Source: Thalassospira sp. ER-Se-21-Dark (GTDB lineage Bacteria > Pseudomonadota > Alphaproteobacteria > Rhodospirillales > Thalassospiraceae). Taken from it: a stretch of 64,000 bases of DNA. Shown in pieces: positions 26,751 through 35,904 of this stretch. Position numbers and translations under genes: made by a program. Location: the NCBI RefSeq assembly GCF_017922435.1, contig NZ_VDEZ01000001.1:1550001-1614000 (forward strand), in the 5' to 3' direction. Under the pieces are notes generated by a model that saw only the letters and a program-made list of their open reading frames with translations, searched no databases and was not told the DNA's origin. Numbering within the stretch: the stretch's first letter is position 1; every line of letters starts with the position of its first letter.

Positions 26751-28639
26751 AGCTCGTCGTCTCCTTCGAGATAAAATGCGTCGTCATATACGGAACCGCT
26801 TTCGTCCTCTTCGCCCTCGGCATTTTCCTGGCCGGGTGGCAGATGGACGGCAACGATTTTGGCTTTTGGTAAACCATCCAGAATGGCCCTGACCAGCGGA
26901 TCTTGCGAGGCATCTGCCTTGCGCTGTTCAAGGGCTTCAAGTTCCTGTTCCTTAAGGGTCGGTGCCCCTTCTTCGCGCTCCGACACACTGACCAGCCAGC
27001 GATGACCAGTCAGGCCATTAAGCGCCTTGATCAGTTTCGTCGAAAGGTCCGATCCCGCCCCGCGTGCCGGGCGAAATTCGATGCGACCCGGCTCATACTT
27101 TACCAGATGCATATAGTTTTTGACCTGCATCGAAAGGCCGGTGGTTTCCCGGTCCTTGCCAAGCAGTTCGGCAACTTCTTCGAACGTTTCGGGCATCTTG
27201 GCATAGACTGGCTGTTCGACCTGTTCGGGTTCGCCCAGCGGGTCTGGTCGGCGCTGTGCCACGGCCGCTGCACCGCCGCCGCCACCATTCACCACCTGCA
27301 TGCGCGGTCCCGGACCGCCACTGCCGCCGCCATTGCCGCCACCTTGTGGCGCACCGCAGCCGTTACCGGCATTGTTCATGTCCTGGCGCAGCTTTTTGAT
27401 CAGATCGCCGGGCGGTGGCATTTCCGCGGCATAGGCCAGACGGATCAGGATCATTTCAGCGGCCTGAATGGGCGATGGTGCAATGCGCGTTTCTTCAAGG
27501 CCCTTAAGCAACATCTGCCAGGCGCGGGTCAGTTGCGGCATGGCAAGCTTGGCAGCAATTTCCTTGCCGCGTTCGCGTTCGATCTGCGACACGCCGGGAT
27601 CATTAGCCGCATCTGGCGACAGCTTCACACGTGTCAGCCAGTGGGTCAGGTCCAGCATATCCTGCAACATCACAGGCGGATCACCGCCAAGGGCATATTG
27701 CGCGCCAAGAAGTTCCAGCGCCTCGTTAATCTCGCCCTTCATGGTGTGATCGAACAGATCGAAAATGCGCGACCGATCCGAAAGGCCCAGCATGTCACGC
27801 ACCTGCTGGGTCGTGACCTTGCCTGCGCCATGCGAAATCGCCTGATCCAGCAGGCTCATGCCATCGCGGACGGATCCGTCGGCGGCACGTGCGATCAGGG
27901 TAACGGCTTCTTCTTCGATCTCGGCATTTTCAAGCCCGGCAATGCGGGTATAGTGCGCGGCCAGTTCATCGGTCTGCACGCGACGCAAATCGAACCGCTG
28001 ACAACGCGACAGAACCGTGATCGGGATTTTGCGGATTTCGGTGGTGGCAAAGATGAATTTCACATGCTCTGGCGGTTCTTCAAGCGTTTTGAGCAGTGCG
28101 TTAAACGCACTTTTCGAAAGCATGTGCACTTCGTCGATGATGTAGATCTTGTAGCGTGCTGATGTCGGGCGATAGCGAACACCCTCGATCAGTTCGCGAA
28201 TGTCATCCACACCGGTGCGCGACGCGGCATCCATTTCCAGAACGTCAACATGGCGGTCTTCGGCAATCGCACGGCAATGCTCACAAACGCCGCACGGCTC
28301 GATCGTTGCACCGCCCTTGCCATCCGCACCAATGCAGTTCAGTGCACGTGCGATGATACGTGCTGTCGTGGTTTTACCAATACCGCGCACACCGGTCAGG
28401 ATGAAAGCATGTGCAAGGCGGCCACTTTCAAGCGCGTTTGACAGCGTCTTGACCATCGGCCCGTGGCCGATCAGTTCGTCAAAGGATTTCGGGCGGTATT
28501 TCCGCGCAAGAACCTGATACTCGCTTTTGCTTTCTGGCTCGGCCGTGGTGACGGGCGCGGTTGTGTCCGCGACGTTACTGTCTGTCACCGTGTCACCTTC
28601 TGGTGCCGTTTCGCTGGCGGTCTCGATCTGCTCGCTCAT
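26747..28639 (-). CDS. dnaX: DNA polymerase III subunit gamma/tau
   Basis: This clamp-loader ATPase of 630 residues has an N-terminal acidic/Thr-rich extension (about 1-40), then the AAA+ core [14 protein letters not shown], Walker [10 protein letters not shown], zinc module CGVCEHC, Walker [11 protein letters not shown] and sensor 1 [10 protein letters not shown]. Domain III follows, then a Gly-rich linker ([10 protein letters not shown] near 440) and a tau C-terminal domain. It loads the sliding clamp and links the replicase to DnaB. I saw no reason to propose programmed frameshifting. Confidence 0.94.
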   Translation of the reverse strand: MSEQIETASETAPEGDTVTDSNVADTTAPVTTAEPESKSEYQVLARKYRPKSFDELIGHGPMVKTLSNALESGRLAHAFILTGVRGIGKTTTARIIARALNCIGADGKGGATIEPCGVCEHCRAIAEDRHVDVLEMDAASRTGVDDIRELIEGVRYRPTSARYKIYIIDEVHMLSKSAFNALLKTLEEPPEHVKFIFATTEIRKIPITVLSRCQRFDLRRVQTDELAAHYTRIAGLENAEIEEEAVTLIARAADGSVRDGMSLLDQAISHGAGKVTTQQVRDMLGLSDRSRIFDLFDHTMKGEINEALELLGAQYALGGDPPVMLQDMLDLTHWLTRVKLSPDAANDPGVSQIERERGKEIAAKLAMPQLTRAWQMLLKGLEETRIAPSPIQAAEMILIRLAYAAEMPPPGDLIKKLRQDMNNAGNGCGAPQGGGNGGGSGGPGPRMQVVNGGGGGAAAVAQRRPDPLGEPEQVEQPVYAKMPETFEEVAELLGKDRETTGLSMQVKNYMHLVKYEPGRIEFRPARGAGSDLSTKLIKALNGLTGHRWLVSVSEREEGAPTLKEQELEALEQRKADASQDPLVRAILDGLPKAKIVAVHLPPGQENAEGEEDESGSVYDDAFYLEGDDEL

Positions 28640-28794
28640 TCATCCGGTCCGGACTGTTTTAATTCTCAGTTGGTTTTAGCAGCTTCGAAGCCCTATGGGA
28701 AAGGCCAAGTGGGAAATTTCCCATACAAAAAGCCATCTGCCCGCGAATGTCAGGGGCATGGCAAATATCAGCGATTTCAAAGGGAGAAATGAAA

Positions 28795-28898
28795 GGGTGA
28801 GAGACTGAACAGCGACCCGGAAAAACTCGTTACGGCTGCTACCTTCCGGTCCTGACCGGGTTGGCGAGCGGTCCGTCCACTGCCAGCCTCTCGCCCCC
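28795..28898 (-). ncRNA. ffs: Small bacterial signal recognition particle RNA (4.5S)
   Basis: The minus strand contains the conserved SRP core GGTCAGGACCGGAAGGTAGC. The outer ends, GGGCGAGAGGCTG and CAGTCTCTCACCC, pair to close the long hairpin. The gene lies 156 bp upstream of dnaX on the same strand, a common arrangement. Ends are estimated from the pairing and may be off by a few bases. Confidence 0.92.
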
Positions 28899-29081
28899 TA
28901 TATCGCGCAAGCGTCCATAAAACGCAAGGGTTGGCTGGGATTTTTTCTGTTATCAAGCAATCGTGGCTTTTGACCGATCCTCACCCACGTTAATGTCATG
29001 CTCCGTCACCACAGGAAATGTCGGCGATCCCATGGGTTTGCCCGATATTTTCCGCATCAGAATTTCAAGAAAGTGACCGCC

Positions 29082-30008
29082 ATGCACAGGCTGTTTTATG
29101 AATCCGTTGATCTTGATCGCGAAGCGGTTTTGCGCAAACGCGAAGACTGGCAACAGGTTCTGTTGGCCGAGGAGTCGCTGCGCATCCTGATTTGTCATGC
29201 TGGCGATCCGCTTTTTGCCTGGCCGGAGGATATGGACGCCCATGAACTGGTGGTGCTGGGTGCCCCGGCCGTGCCGCATCTTGATGTCGATCTTCATCGC
29301 GGGCAGTGGATTTATCTTGGCCGCGATGAAAGCGGGCCGGTGATTGCGGTCGATATTGCCGCGGTGGTGACCGATCGTGACGAGGCGATCCGCAAACTCG
29401 GCGGTGGTTTTGGCGATATGCGCACCCGCATGGCCAATCTTTCGGTGGATGAGGCCGCCCTTGCCGCACAGGCGCGCGCGATTTTCAACTGGCATCAGGG
29501 GCACCAGTTCTGTGGGGCGTGCGGCCATCCAAATTTGGTGGCAGAGGCGGGATATCGTCTGCAATGCAGCAATCCGGCCTGTGGCAAATCGCATTTCCCG
29601 CGCACCGATCCGGCCGTCATCATGTTGATCCATCATCAGGATCATGTGTTGCTGGCAAGATCCCCGCAATTCCTGCCCGGCATGGTGTCGGTTCTGGCCG
29701 GCTTTGTCGAACCGGGCGAAACCCTTGAACAGGCCGTCGCGCGCGAAGTGTTTGAAGAAGTCGGTGTCCGGATCAAACGCCCGCAATATGTCGCATCCCA
29801 GCCCTGGCCGTTTCCGGGGTCGTTGATGCTGGGCTTTGTCGCAGAGGCCGAAACAACCGACCTTTTGCCTGATAACGAAGAAATCGAGTTTGCGCTGTGG
29901 GTGCATCGCGACGATGTGCCAAACCTGCCCGAAAAAGGTATCAACCTGCCGCGTCCGATATCTATCGCACGCTTCCTTCTGGAAAACTGGTGCGCCGGCC
30001 ACATATAG
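29082..30008 (+). CDS. nudC: NAD(+)/NADH diphosphatase NudC
   Basis: This Nudix hydrolase of 308 residues has a zinc ribbon (Cys144, Cys147, Cys162, Cys167), a Nudix box GFVEPGETLEQAVAREVFEEVGV (208-230, all catalytic Glu present) and the NADH-specificity motif SQPWPFPGS (239-247). It cleaves NAD(H) and removes NAD caps from RNA in E. coli. ATG at 29082 was chosen; the frame is open to 28998 without conserved sequence. Confidence 0.88.
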   Translation: MHRLFYESVDLDREAVLRKREDWQQVLLAEESLRILICHAGDPLFAWPEDMDAHELVVLGAPAVPHLDVDLHRGQWIYLGRDESGPVIAVDIAAVVTDRDEAIRKLGGGFGDMRTRMANLSVDEAALAAQARAIFNWHQGHQFCGACGHPNLVAEAGYRLQCSNPACGKSHFPRTDPAVIMLIHHQDHVLLARSPQFLPGMVSVLAGFVEPGETLEQAVAREVFEEVGVRIKRPQYVASQPWPFPGSLMLGFVAEAETTDLLPDNEEIEFALWVHRDDVPNLPEKGINLPRPISIARFLLENWCAGHI

Positions 30009-30062
30009 AGACAAAGAGGCCTTTGTCACCATCCTGGTGATACGGCATCGCTGTACTGGGTG

Positions 30063-30887
30063 ATGATCGGTATTCAGGGAAAAGCTTTGGTAGCGATACG
30101 TTTTCTACGCGATTTGGGTGTAACCGGCGTTGCTGTCTGTTTGCTTGCGACTTTGTCCGCAGTAACAGCCGCAAAGGCCCATGAACGGATCCCCGTCAAG
30201 GTCGGTGCGTATGAATATGGCGTGGTCTATTTCTATGATGATGGCAAGCCACAGGGCATGGTTCTGCACCTGATCAGACTTCTGAATGATTTGCAGGACG
30301 AATATGTGTTTGAACTTGCCGAAACCTCATCGCGCAGGCGCTATCAGGCCGTCACCAGTGGCGAGGTGGACCTTGTTCTGCTGGAAAGTGCGCAATGGGA
30401 ATGGCGGAATCTGGATGTTCAGTTCTCCAAATCCATTGTTCAGGAAAAGGACCTTTATCTGACGCTTGCCAGGCCGGATAACACCGGCGCACTTTTGTCA
30501 GATGTGACCAATTATCCGATCCTGTGCGTGTTGGGGTTCCATTACGGATTTGCCGATTTCAACGCGGATCCGGACTATCTGCGCCAGAACTTTGATGTTT
30601 TGCTGCGCTATAACGAACAAGAGGTCCTTGACGGACTTCTGGCCGGGGAAGCACCGATTGGTATTGTTTCGGCGGGCTTTCTGGCCGCCCGGTTTGTCGA
30701 TTACCCGTCCTTGCGCGAAAGCCTTGTGATTTCAGATCAACCCGATGCCGTCCATGATCTGGTGGCGGTGCTGTCAGCCGGATCGTCGATCCCGCTTGAA
30801 CGGTTCAACCAATTGATTGCGAAACTGCAATCCACTGGTGAGGTCGAACGCCTGTGGCAGCAACTTCACATCGGTCTGTCTGGTTAG
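30063..30887 (+). CDS. Periplasmic solute-binding-like protein (family 3)
   Basis: This protein of 274 residues has an N-terminal signal peptide ending near AAKAH, followed by a two-lobed family 3 solute-binding fold (VKVGAYEYGVVYFYDDGKPQG, SGEVDLVLLES). No permease or ATPase gene is next to it, so it may act as an orphan sensor or binding protein. Ligand unknown. It starts 55 bp after nudC. Confidence 0.68.
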   Translation: MIGIQGKALVAIRFLRDLGVTGVAVCLLATLSAVTAAKAHERIPVKVGAYEYGVVYFYDDGKPQGMVLHLIRLLNDLQDEYVFELAETSSRRRYQAVTSGEVDLVLLESAQWEWRNLDVQFSKSIVQEKDLYLTLARPDNTGALLSDVTNYPILCVLGFHYGFADFNADPDYLRQNFDVLLRYNEQEVLDGLLAGEAPIGIVSAGFLAARFVDYPSLRESLVISDQPDAVHDLVAVLSAGSSIPLERFNQLIAKLQSTGEVERLWQQLHIGLSG

Positions 30888-30928
30888 GTCCCGACCCAAG
30901 TTCCGACATAAAGCCCCGACCGCATCTG

Positions 30929-31297
30929 CTAGTCGATCGGCGGGATACGGGCAATAACATTGCGGCGCAGGGCGTCTGGCCGTTCGCGCCAGGCAACAAT
31001 GCCCTTTTCACTTTCGGCATATTTTGACGCCAGTTCACACAGATCCTCGACCATGCTGTCGGGATCAATATTGCCATAAACATATCCCCACTTGCCCGAT
31101 CCGTTCAGCGCGACCGAACAGCCAGACTTGCAGTTGGTCAGGCATTCAACCGGTTTAACCTCAAACGGCAGATCGCGCGTGGCACAGACTTCCTGAATGC
31201 GATCGAAAAGCGTCTGACCATCACGCGGATCAGTTGGTGCGCTGGCGATTGAGGACGTGCAGGTAGTGCAGATATTCAGGCGGGACTTGGCGGTCAT
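30929..31297 (-). CDS. DUF1636 family metal-binding protein
   Basis: This protein of 122 residues has CTTC near the N-terminus and VECLTNCKSGCSVALNGSGKWGYVYG in the middle. The Cys pattern and thioredoxin-like layout resemble [2Fe-2S] ferredoxins, and the C-terminal WRERPDALRRNVIARIPP is typical of DUF1636. It may bind iron-sulphur or another metal; function unproven. ATG at 31297 was chosen over the longer frame because conservation begins there. It lies 54 bp after the LysR gene, on the same strand. Confidence 0.75.
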   Translation of the reverse strand: MTAKSRLNICTTCTSSIASAPTDPRDGQTLFDRIQEVCATRDLPFEVKPVECLTNCKSGCSVALNGSGKWGYVYGNIDPDSMVEDLCELASKYAESEKGIVAWRERPDALRRNVIARIPPID

Positions 31298-31351
31298 GCG
31301 GGTGATCTTGTCCGGGCTGGTGACAGGTAAACGACGCGGGGGCGCATCCAA

Positions 31352-32230
31352 TCAGCTTGCGACTGGTTTGGTCAAGTCATCATCAAGATGTTGGGTGACA
31401 TATTCCTGGATCGCACTGGCAAGCTGGCGATTGACCAGCGGATGGGCTTCTTCGGCCAGCATCACGGCGACACCGACGGCCGGCAGTGGAGGAAATCCGT
31501 CCCGCGCATCAAGGATTTTGAATTCGTCGGTCACGCTGGCGGCGGCAAGGGCGGCAACGCCCAAACCATCGCGGACCAGATGCAGCATCGAAGCCGCCTG
31601 CCGCGATGTCGCATAAAGCGTGAAGGGCCGGTTGGATTTCGAAAAGGCGTCAATCGCCCATGCATGAAACTTGCAATCTTCGGCCGGCAGAACAAGCGGC
31701 AGCGGATCAAGAAGGTGCTGCTTGTGGACTGCCGATGTCACCCAGACCCCAAGTTCATGGCGCAGGAAATATCCCTCTTCGCCTTTTTCCGACCGGCTGA
31801 TGATCGACAGATCAAGCTCCCCCTGATCAAGCATCCGGCGGAGCAGGATCGTCGGATTGACCGAAACAAAAAAGCGCACCTGTGGATGCACCGCACTGAT
31901 GGCGCGCAGAACGGTTGGCAAAATCTTTTGCGCGTAGTCATCCGGGCAGCCGATGCGGATCGGACGGCTTTCTTCCTGCGAACGCAATTGTCCCATTGCT
32001 TCGTCCGTCAGGCTCAGGATCCGTCGGGCATAACCAACAAAGGTGATGCCTTCGTGGGTCAGTTGAACGTTGCGTCCGTCGCGTTCAAACAGCTTGTTAT
32101 CGACCAGTTCTTCAAGGCGCTTCATCTGCATGGAAAAGGCCGATGGCGTGCGCCCGATACGATCGGCGGCACGGTTGAAGCTGCCGCATTCCGCAAAGGC
32201 GACAAAGCTTCGAAGCAGATCGGAATCCAT
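31352..32230 (-). CDS. LysR-type transcriptional regulator
   Basis: This regulator of 292 residues has an N-terminal winged helix-turn-helix (residues 1-60, FNRAADRIGRTPSAFSMQMKRLE) and a periplasmic-binding-like effector domain. It is divergent from the glutathione transferase at 32385, the usual arrangement for a LysR regulator and its target. The shared intergenic region carries a dyad at 32265-32285. Effector unknown. Confidence 0.85.
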   Translation of the reverse strand: MDSDLLRSFVAFAECGSFNRAADRIGRTPSAFSMQMKRLEELVDNKLFERDGRNVQLTHEGITFVGYARRILSLTDEAMGQLRSQEESRPIRIGCPDDYAQKILPTVLRAISAVHPQVRFFVSVNPTILLRRMLDQGELDLSIISRSEKGEEGYFLRHELGVWVTSAVHKQHLLDPLPLVLPAEDCKFHAWAIDAFSKSNRPFTLYATSRQAASMLHLVRDGLGVAALAAASVTDEFKILDARDGFPPLPAVGVAVMLAEEAHPLVNRQLASAIQEYVTQHLDDDLTKPVAS

Positions 32231-32241
32231 GGCCTCTCCTT

Positions 32242-32285
32242 TGATCAGAAAAATTGATCAGGAATTTTGAACAATAGGGTCAAAA
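32242..32285. promoter_or_regulatory. LysR-type operator candidates
   Basis: The dyad TTTTGA-N9-TCAAAA (32265-32285) has the T-N11-A form of LysR boxes. Two copies of TTGATCA lie beside it (32242-32248 and 32254-32260), 12 bp apart. All are between the divergent LysR and glutathione-transferase genes. Confidence 0.5.
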
Positions 32286-32384
32286 CTATTCGATTGTCCG
32301 ATTACGATCCAGCGGCAAATATCAAACCCGGCCGGCCAATGCTGTTTTGAATGCGTAAAACGCATGTGCCAAAGGATGATTACA

Positions 32385-32993
32385 ATGATTTTGAACGACT
32401 ATTTGATGTCGGGAAACGGCTATAAGGTCCGTTTGCTGCTTTCGATGCTGGGTCAACCGTTTGAATATGTCGAACGCGACATCATGAAAGGCGAAACCCA
32501 CACGCCCGAATACCTTGAAAAGGTCAACCCGAACGGCAAAATTCCGGCCCTAGTCCTGGATGACGGAAGGACCCTTGCCGAAAGCAACGCCATTCTGATC
32601 TATCTGGCCGAAGGCACCAATTTCATCCCCGAGGATGCATATGACCGGGCCGATATGATGAGCTGGTTGTTCTTTGAACAATATGACCATGAACCAAACG
32701 TCGCCGTTCTGATTTCATGGTATGCGATCAAGGGTCTGCCGGAACATGCCGAAATCTTTGAACCGATGAAACAGGCGGGGGCGAAGCGTGCGCTTGATCT
32801 GATGGAAAAGCGTCTTTCAGGGCATAACTGGCTGGTCGGCGATGCGCTTACCATTGCCGATATCTCGCTTTATGCCTACACGCACCGGGCCGAACTTGGC
32901 AAAATCAGTCTGGCACCCTATCCCGGCATTCGCGCATGGCTTGACCGGATGACGGCGGTTCCGGGCTATGTGCCGATCACCTGGACGCCCTAA
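32385..32993 (+). CDS. Glutathione S-transferase family protein
   Basis: This protein of 202 residues has an N-terminal thioredoxin-like domain with the glutathione-binding NPNGKIPALVLDDGRTLAESNAI and a C-terminal helical domain containing WLVGDALTIADISLYAYTH. ATG at 32385 has AAGGA 8 nt upstream; ATG at 32376 is possible. It is divergent from, and probably regulated by, the LysR gene. Substrate unknown. Confidence 0.87.
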   Translation: MILNDYLMSGNGYKVRLLLSMLGQPFEYVERDIMKGETHTPEYLEKVNPNGKIPALVLDDGRTLAESNAILIYLAEGTNFIPEDAYDRADMMSWLFFEQYDHEPNVAVLISWYAIKGLPEHAEIFEPMKQAGAKRALDLMEKRLSGHNWLVGDALTIADISLYAYTHRAELGKISLAPYPGIRAWLDRMTAVPGYVPITWTP

Positions 32994-33004
32994 AACCCCA
33001 AAAA

Positions 33005-33117
33005 AAAAGCCACCACAAACAGGAACGTCACCCAAGGCAAGGGGGAGGCGGGGGAAGTTGTTCCCATCCGTGGTGGCTGAATACCCTGACGGGAGAAACG
33101 TCAGGGTGGTGGTACAA
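33005..33117 (-). terminator. Stem-loops after the second GST gene
   Basis: On the minus strand an inner hairpin CCCTGACG-N7-CGTCAGGG is followed by a long-loop stem AGCCACCAC / GTGGTGGCT that ends in a run of eight T. The pair probably terminates the gene at 33121-33789 and insulates the convergent GST. Confidence 0.55.
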
Positions 33118-33120
33118 TCG

Positions 33121-33789
33121 TCAGGCTGATTTCAAAAGCTTTTCCGGCAAAAGCGGGTCTGTCTGGGCCGCAGAACTTCGCGCCTTGAAGCGCGCAAAGG
33201 CATCTTCGACATTGGGCGCACTTGCCAACATTTCCGGGCCGCCCGGCATCGCGTTCAGATAATGGATCATCGGCATGATCATCATGTCGGGAATGGTGAA
33301 ACGGTCACCACAAACCCAGCCATCGGCATAAGCAGCGTCAAGGACAGAAAGATCATGACGGATGCGGTCCGCCATCTCGTTCATCCGGGTGGTAAATTCC
33401 GGGTCACGACGTTTGACATCATCGGCAAGAAACATCGGAATAACAAAATTACGGATGATGTCCGGATCAAGCCGGGTCATGGCGACACTGATCCACTGGT
33501 TCATCCGGGCGGCTTTTTCGGCATGCACCGGGCGCAATAACGGCCCGGGGAAATTATCATCAATATAGCGGCAAATGGCCGCGGTTTCATAAAGCACGAA
33601 CGGCCCGTGTTTCAGGACCGGGAACTTGCCAAACGGGTTGTTGCGTAACAGTTCCGGTGTTGGCGGATGGCCGGGTGGCTGGACATTCCGGCTGCTGAAC
33701 GCGAACGGTATTTCCTTTTCCAGACAGGCAATGCGAACTGTGCGTGTCAGGTTACTGCGCGGCATTCCGATAATTGTGACATCCGACAT
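33121..33789 (-). CDS. Glutathione S-transferase family protein
   Basis: This protein of 222 residues has the N-terminal thioredoxin-like fold with NPFGKFPVLKHGPFVLYETAAICRYID (51-77) and a helical C-terminal domain (VCGDRFTIPDMMIMPMIHYL). It is divergent from the TetR-type gene at 33936, and the operator at 33838-33861 lies 49 bp upstream of its start. It is therefore probably induced when that regulator releases its ligand-controlled site. Confidence 0.87.
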   Translation of the reverse strand: MSDVTIIGMPRSNLTRTVRIACLEKEIPFAFSSRNVQPPGHPPTPELLRNNPFGKFPVLKHGPFVLYETAAICRYIDDNFPGPLLRPVHAEKAARMNQWISVAMTRLDPDIIRNFVIPMFLADDVKRRDPEFTTRMNEMADRIRHDLSVLDAAYADGWVCGDRFTIPDMMIMPMIHYLNAMPGGPEMLASAPNVEDAFARFKARSSAAQTDPLLPEKLLKSA

Positions 33790-33837
33790 GGCAAGACCCT
33801 TTTGTTCGGTGAACTTGCAGACAGGATTACGTCCCCC

Positions 33838-33861
33838 ATAATATGTTCAAGAACATATTAT
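33838..33861. promoter_or_regulatory. Palindromic operator between GST and TetR genes
   Basis: Perfect 11-bp arms ATAATATGTTC and GAACATATTAT are separated by AA. The site lies between the divergent GST and TetR genes, in the usual position for an autoregulating TetR repressor. Confidence 0.75.
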
Positions 33862-33935
33862 CAGAATGTGTCATGGTGGATCTGTCGCCTGATCCAAACA
33901 TCCGATGACGTGCCGATTACCTGGTGGAGTTCGAA

Positions 33936-34610
33936 ATGCCCTATGCGCCGACGCACAAGCCCAAAACCCGCATTCGCATCGTTAATGCAGCAAGCGCGCT
34001 GTTTAAAAAGCACGGGTTTGAAAATGTCACGATTGATCAGGTCATGGCAGCGGCCGGGCTGACCCGTGGCGGGTTCTATGCCCATTTCAAGAACAAGGAA
34101 GCCCTGTTTGTTGCCTGCGTTGAAAACGGCATGTCGCTTTTGTCATCGCCGGTGCTGGCAAAATTGCGCAAGGCCGAGCTGTCCGGAAGCGACTGGGTGA
34201 CATCCTTTGCCGAACTCTATCTGTCACGGCTTCACATTGATAACCCCGAACTTGGATGTGCCCTGCCAACCCTGTCATCCGAAGTCTCACGCTCTGGCGA
34301 TCAGGCGCGTTCAGCGTTTTCAAAACTGATTGATCAGGCATCGGGCAAACTTGCCTGGAAACTGGCAAAGGAAGACGGTGTTCCGGGCATGGACAAGCCC
34401 GTCCCGGTTGACGGTGAGTCCGTACTGCCAGATGTTCCTGATGGTTTCCGCACTGAAGCCACATCGATGCTGGCGATGCTGGTCGGGGCAGTGGTGCTGA
34501 GCCGTGCAGTCGATAATGAAACGGCCGACGATATCCTGACCTCTACGCGCAAGACGATCCTGCAATCGCGAGATCACCTACGTGCGAAGGCTGGTCAGAA
34601 AACCGCCTGA
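33936..34610 (+). CDS. TetR/AcrR-family transcriptional regulator
   Basis: This regulator of 224 residues has a TetR helix-turn-helix (IVNAASALFKKHGFENVTIDQVMAAAGLTRGGFYAHFKNKEAL, about 14-56) and a helical ligand domain. ATG at 33936 has GGTGGAG 8 nt upstream. It probably represses itself and the divergent GST gene through the palindrome at 33838. The stop abuts the stop of the convergent dapE. Ligand unknown. Confidence 0.87.
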   Translation: MPYAPTHKPKTRIRIVNAASALFKKHGFENVTIDQVMAAAGLTRGGFYAHFKNKEALFVACVENGMSLLSSPVLAKLRKAELSGSDWVTSFAELYLSRLHIDNPELGCALPTLSSEVSRSGDQARSAFSKLIDQASGKLAWKLAKEDGVPGMDKPVPVDGESVLPDVPDGFRTEATSMLAMLVGAVVLSRAVDNETADDILTSTRKTILQSRDHLRAKAGQKTA

Positions 34611-35750
34611 TCAGTCATAAAAGCCCGACAGGATTTCTGCATAGATTTTCACAAGGTTTTCGATGTCATCGACCATGGCGTGTTCATCGACCTTGTGCAT
34701 GCTTTGTCCGACCAGGCCGAATTCGGCGACTTCGGTGTATTTCTGAATGAAGCGCGCATCGGATGTGCCGCCGGTCGTGCTCATTTCAGGCCGTTTGCCG
34801 GTGATTTTTTCCGAGGCATCAGCAATCAGGTTGGCGAGCTTGCCCGGATTGGACAAAAACGCTTCGCCGGAAATCTTGACCTTGAGATCGTGCGCACCGG
34901 CATACTCGGCACAGACATCTTCGATCCATTTTTTAAGATCCGCACCCTTGTGCTGATCATTAAAGCGGATGTTGAACGCGGCACTGACCTTGGCGGGCAC
35001 CACATTGGTTGCGGTATTGCCCGCATCGACGGTGGTGATTTCAAGGTTGCTGGGCTGGAAATGATCGGTGCCCTGATCAAGCGCGCGGGAATTGAGCACA
35101 TCAAGCGTCTTGATCATGCGCGGAACCGGATTGTCCGCCAGATGCGGATAGGCGACATGGCCCTGTGCGCCATAAACTGTCAGCCAGCCGGTGATGGAGC
35201 CACGGCGACCGACTTTCATCATCTCGCCCAGATATTTCGGGTTGGTCGGTTCGCCGACCAGACAGGCATCAAATTTCTCGTCCTGCTGATCGCACCATTC
35301 GACCAGCTTGACCGTGCCGTTGATCGCGTCGGCTTCTTCGTCACCGGTGATCAGGAACGAGATGCTTTCATCGAAATCCGGATGGGCAGCCAGAAACGCG
35401 TCAACCGCTCCGACAAAGCAGGCAATGCCGGTTTTCATATCAACCGCACCCCGGCCAAACAAACGGCCATCTTTGACTTCGCCGCCGAACGGATCAACGG
35501 TCCAGGCGGCAACATCGCCAGCGGGCACCACATCGGTATGACCGGCAAAACAGAAATTGCGCCCCTTGGTCCCCAGACGGGCATAAAGGTTGTCGATCGC
35601 ATCACTGTCATCGCCATCAAAGACCTTGCGCGTGCACTTAAATCCCCGTGCCTCAAGCGCCTTTTGCAACACATCAAGCGCGCCTTCATCGGCGGGAGTA
35701 ACCGACGGGCAGCGGATCAGGGTTTGTGCAAGTTCAAGGGCGGTCGACAT
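34611..35750 (-). CDS. dapE: Succinyl-diaminopimelate desuccinylase
   Basis: This M20-family zinc hydrolase of 379 residues releases L,L-diaminopimelate in the succinylase branch of lysine and peptidoglycan synthesis. Metal ligands are visible in FAGHTDVVPAGD, AVDMKTGIACF and TGDEEADAINGT, with the C-terminal HKVDEHA. ATG at 35750 follows GAGAG; GTG two codons upstream is less likely. It lies 155 bp after dapD on the same strand, with parS and a hairpin between. Confidence 0.93.
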   Translation of the reverse strand: MSTALELAQTLIRCPSVTPADEGALDVLQKALEARGFKCTRKVFDGDDSDAIDNLYARLGTKGRNFCFAGHTDVVPAGDVAAWTVDPFGGEVKDGRLFGRGAVDMKTGIACFVGAVDAFLAAHPDFDESISFLITGDEEADAINGTVKLVEWCDQQDEKFDACLVGEPTNPKYLGEMMKVGRRGSITGWLTVYGAQGHVAYPHLADNPVPRMIKTLDVLNSRALDQGTDHFQPSNLEITTVDAGNTATNVVPAKVSAAFNIRFNDQHKGADLKKWIEDVCAEYAGAHDLKVKISGEAFLSNPGKLANLIADASEKITGKRPEMSTTGGTSDARFIQKYTEVAEFGLVGQSMHKVDEHAMVDDIENLVKIYAEILSGFYD

Positions 35751-35807
35751 TGGCACTCTCTTGGTCTTTGGGTGTTATACAGAAATAGGAATTTGTACCT
35801 ATTATTA

Positions 35808-35823
35808 TGTTTCACGTGAAACA
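35808..35823. repeat. parS centromere site
   Basis: TGTTTCACGTGAAACA is identical to the bacterial parS consensus bound by ParB/Spo0J. It is a perfect 16-bp palindrome in the dapD-dapE intergenic region. parS sites cluster near oriC in most bacteria, so this part of the window is probably origin-proximal. parA and parB are not in the window. Confidence 0.85.
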
Positions 35824-35844
35824 AAATAGGAACAAATATACATT

Positions 35845-35876
35845 AAGGGGCGAAACAGCCATCCGTTTCGCCCCTT
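35845..35876 (-). terminator. Hairpin after dapD
   Basis: The perfect 12-bp stem AAGGGGCGAAAC / GTTTCGCCCCTT has an 8-base loop and lies 29 bp after the dapD stop. There is no long T-run on either strand, so termination may be partial and dapE could receive read-through. Confidence 0.55.
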
Positions 35877-35904
35877 ATATCATGATCACATTGCGTGTCG
35901 CAGA

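Noticed and set aside
27290..27370. Gly-rich low-complexity stretch in dnaX as a repeat element
   Set aside because: It is an in-frame flexible linker between the AAA+ and tau regions.
26747..28639. Programmed frameshifting in dnaX
   Set aside because: A programmed slip site needs an A-rich heptamer followed by a stem-loop. I did not identify one with confidence, and the full-length frame is intact.
33001..33120. CRISPR or mobile repeat between the two GST genes
   Set aside because: The repeated motifs are arms of stem-loops, not direct repeats with spacers. They fit a terminator.
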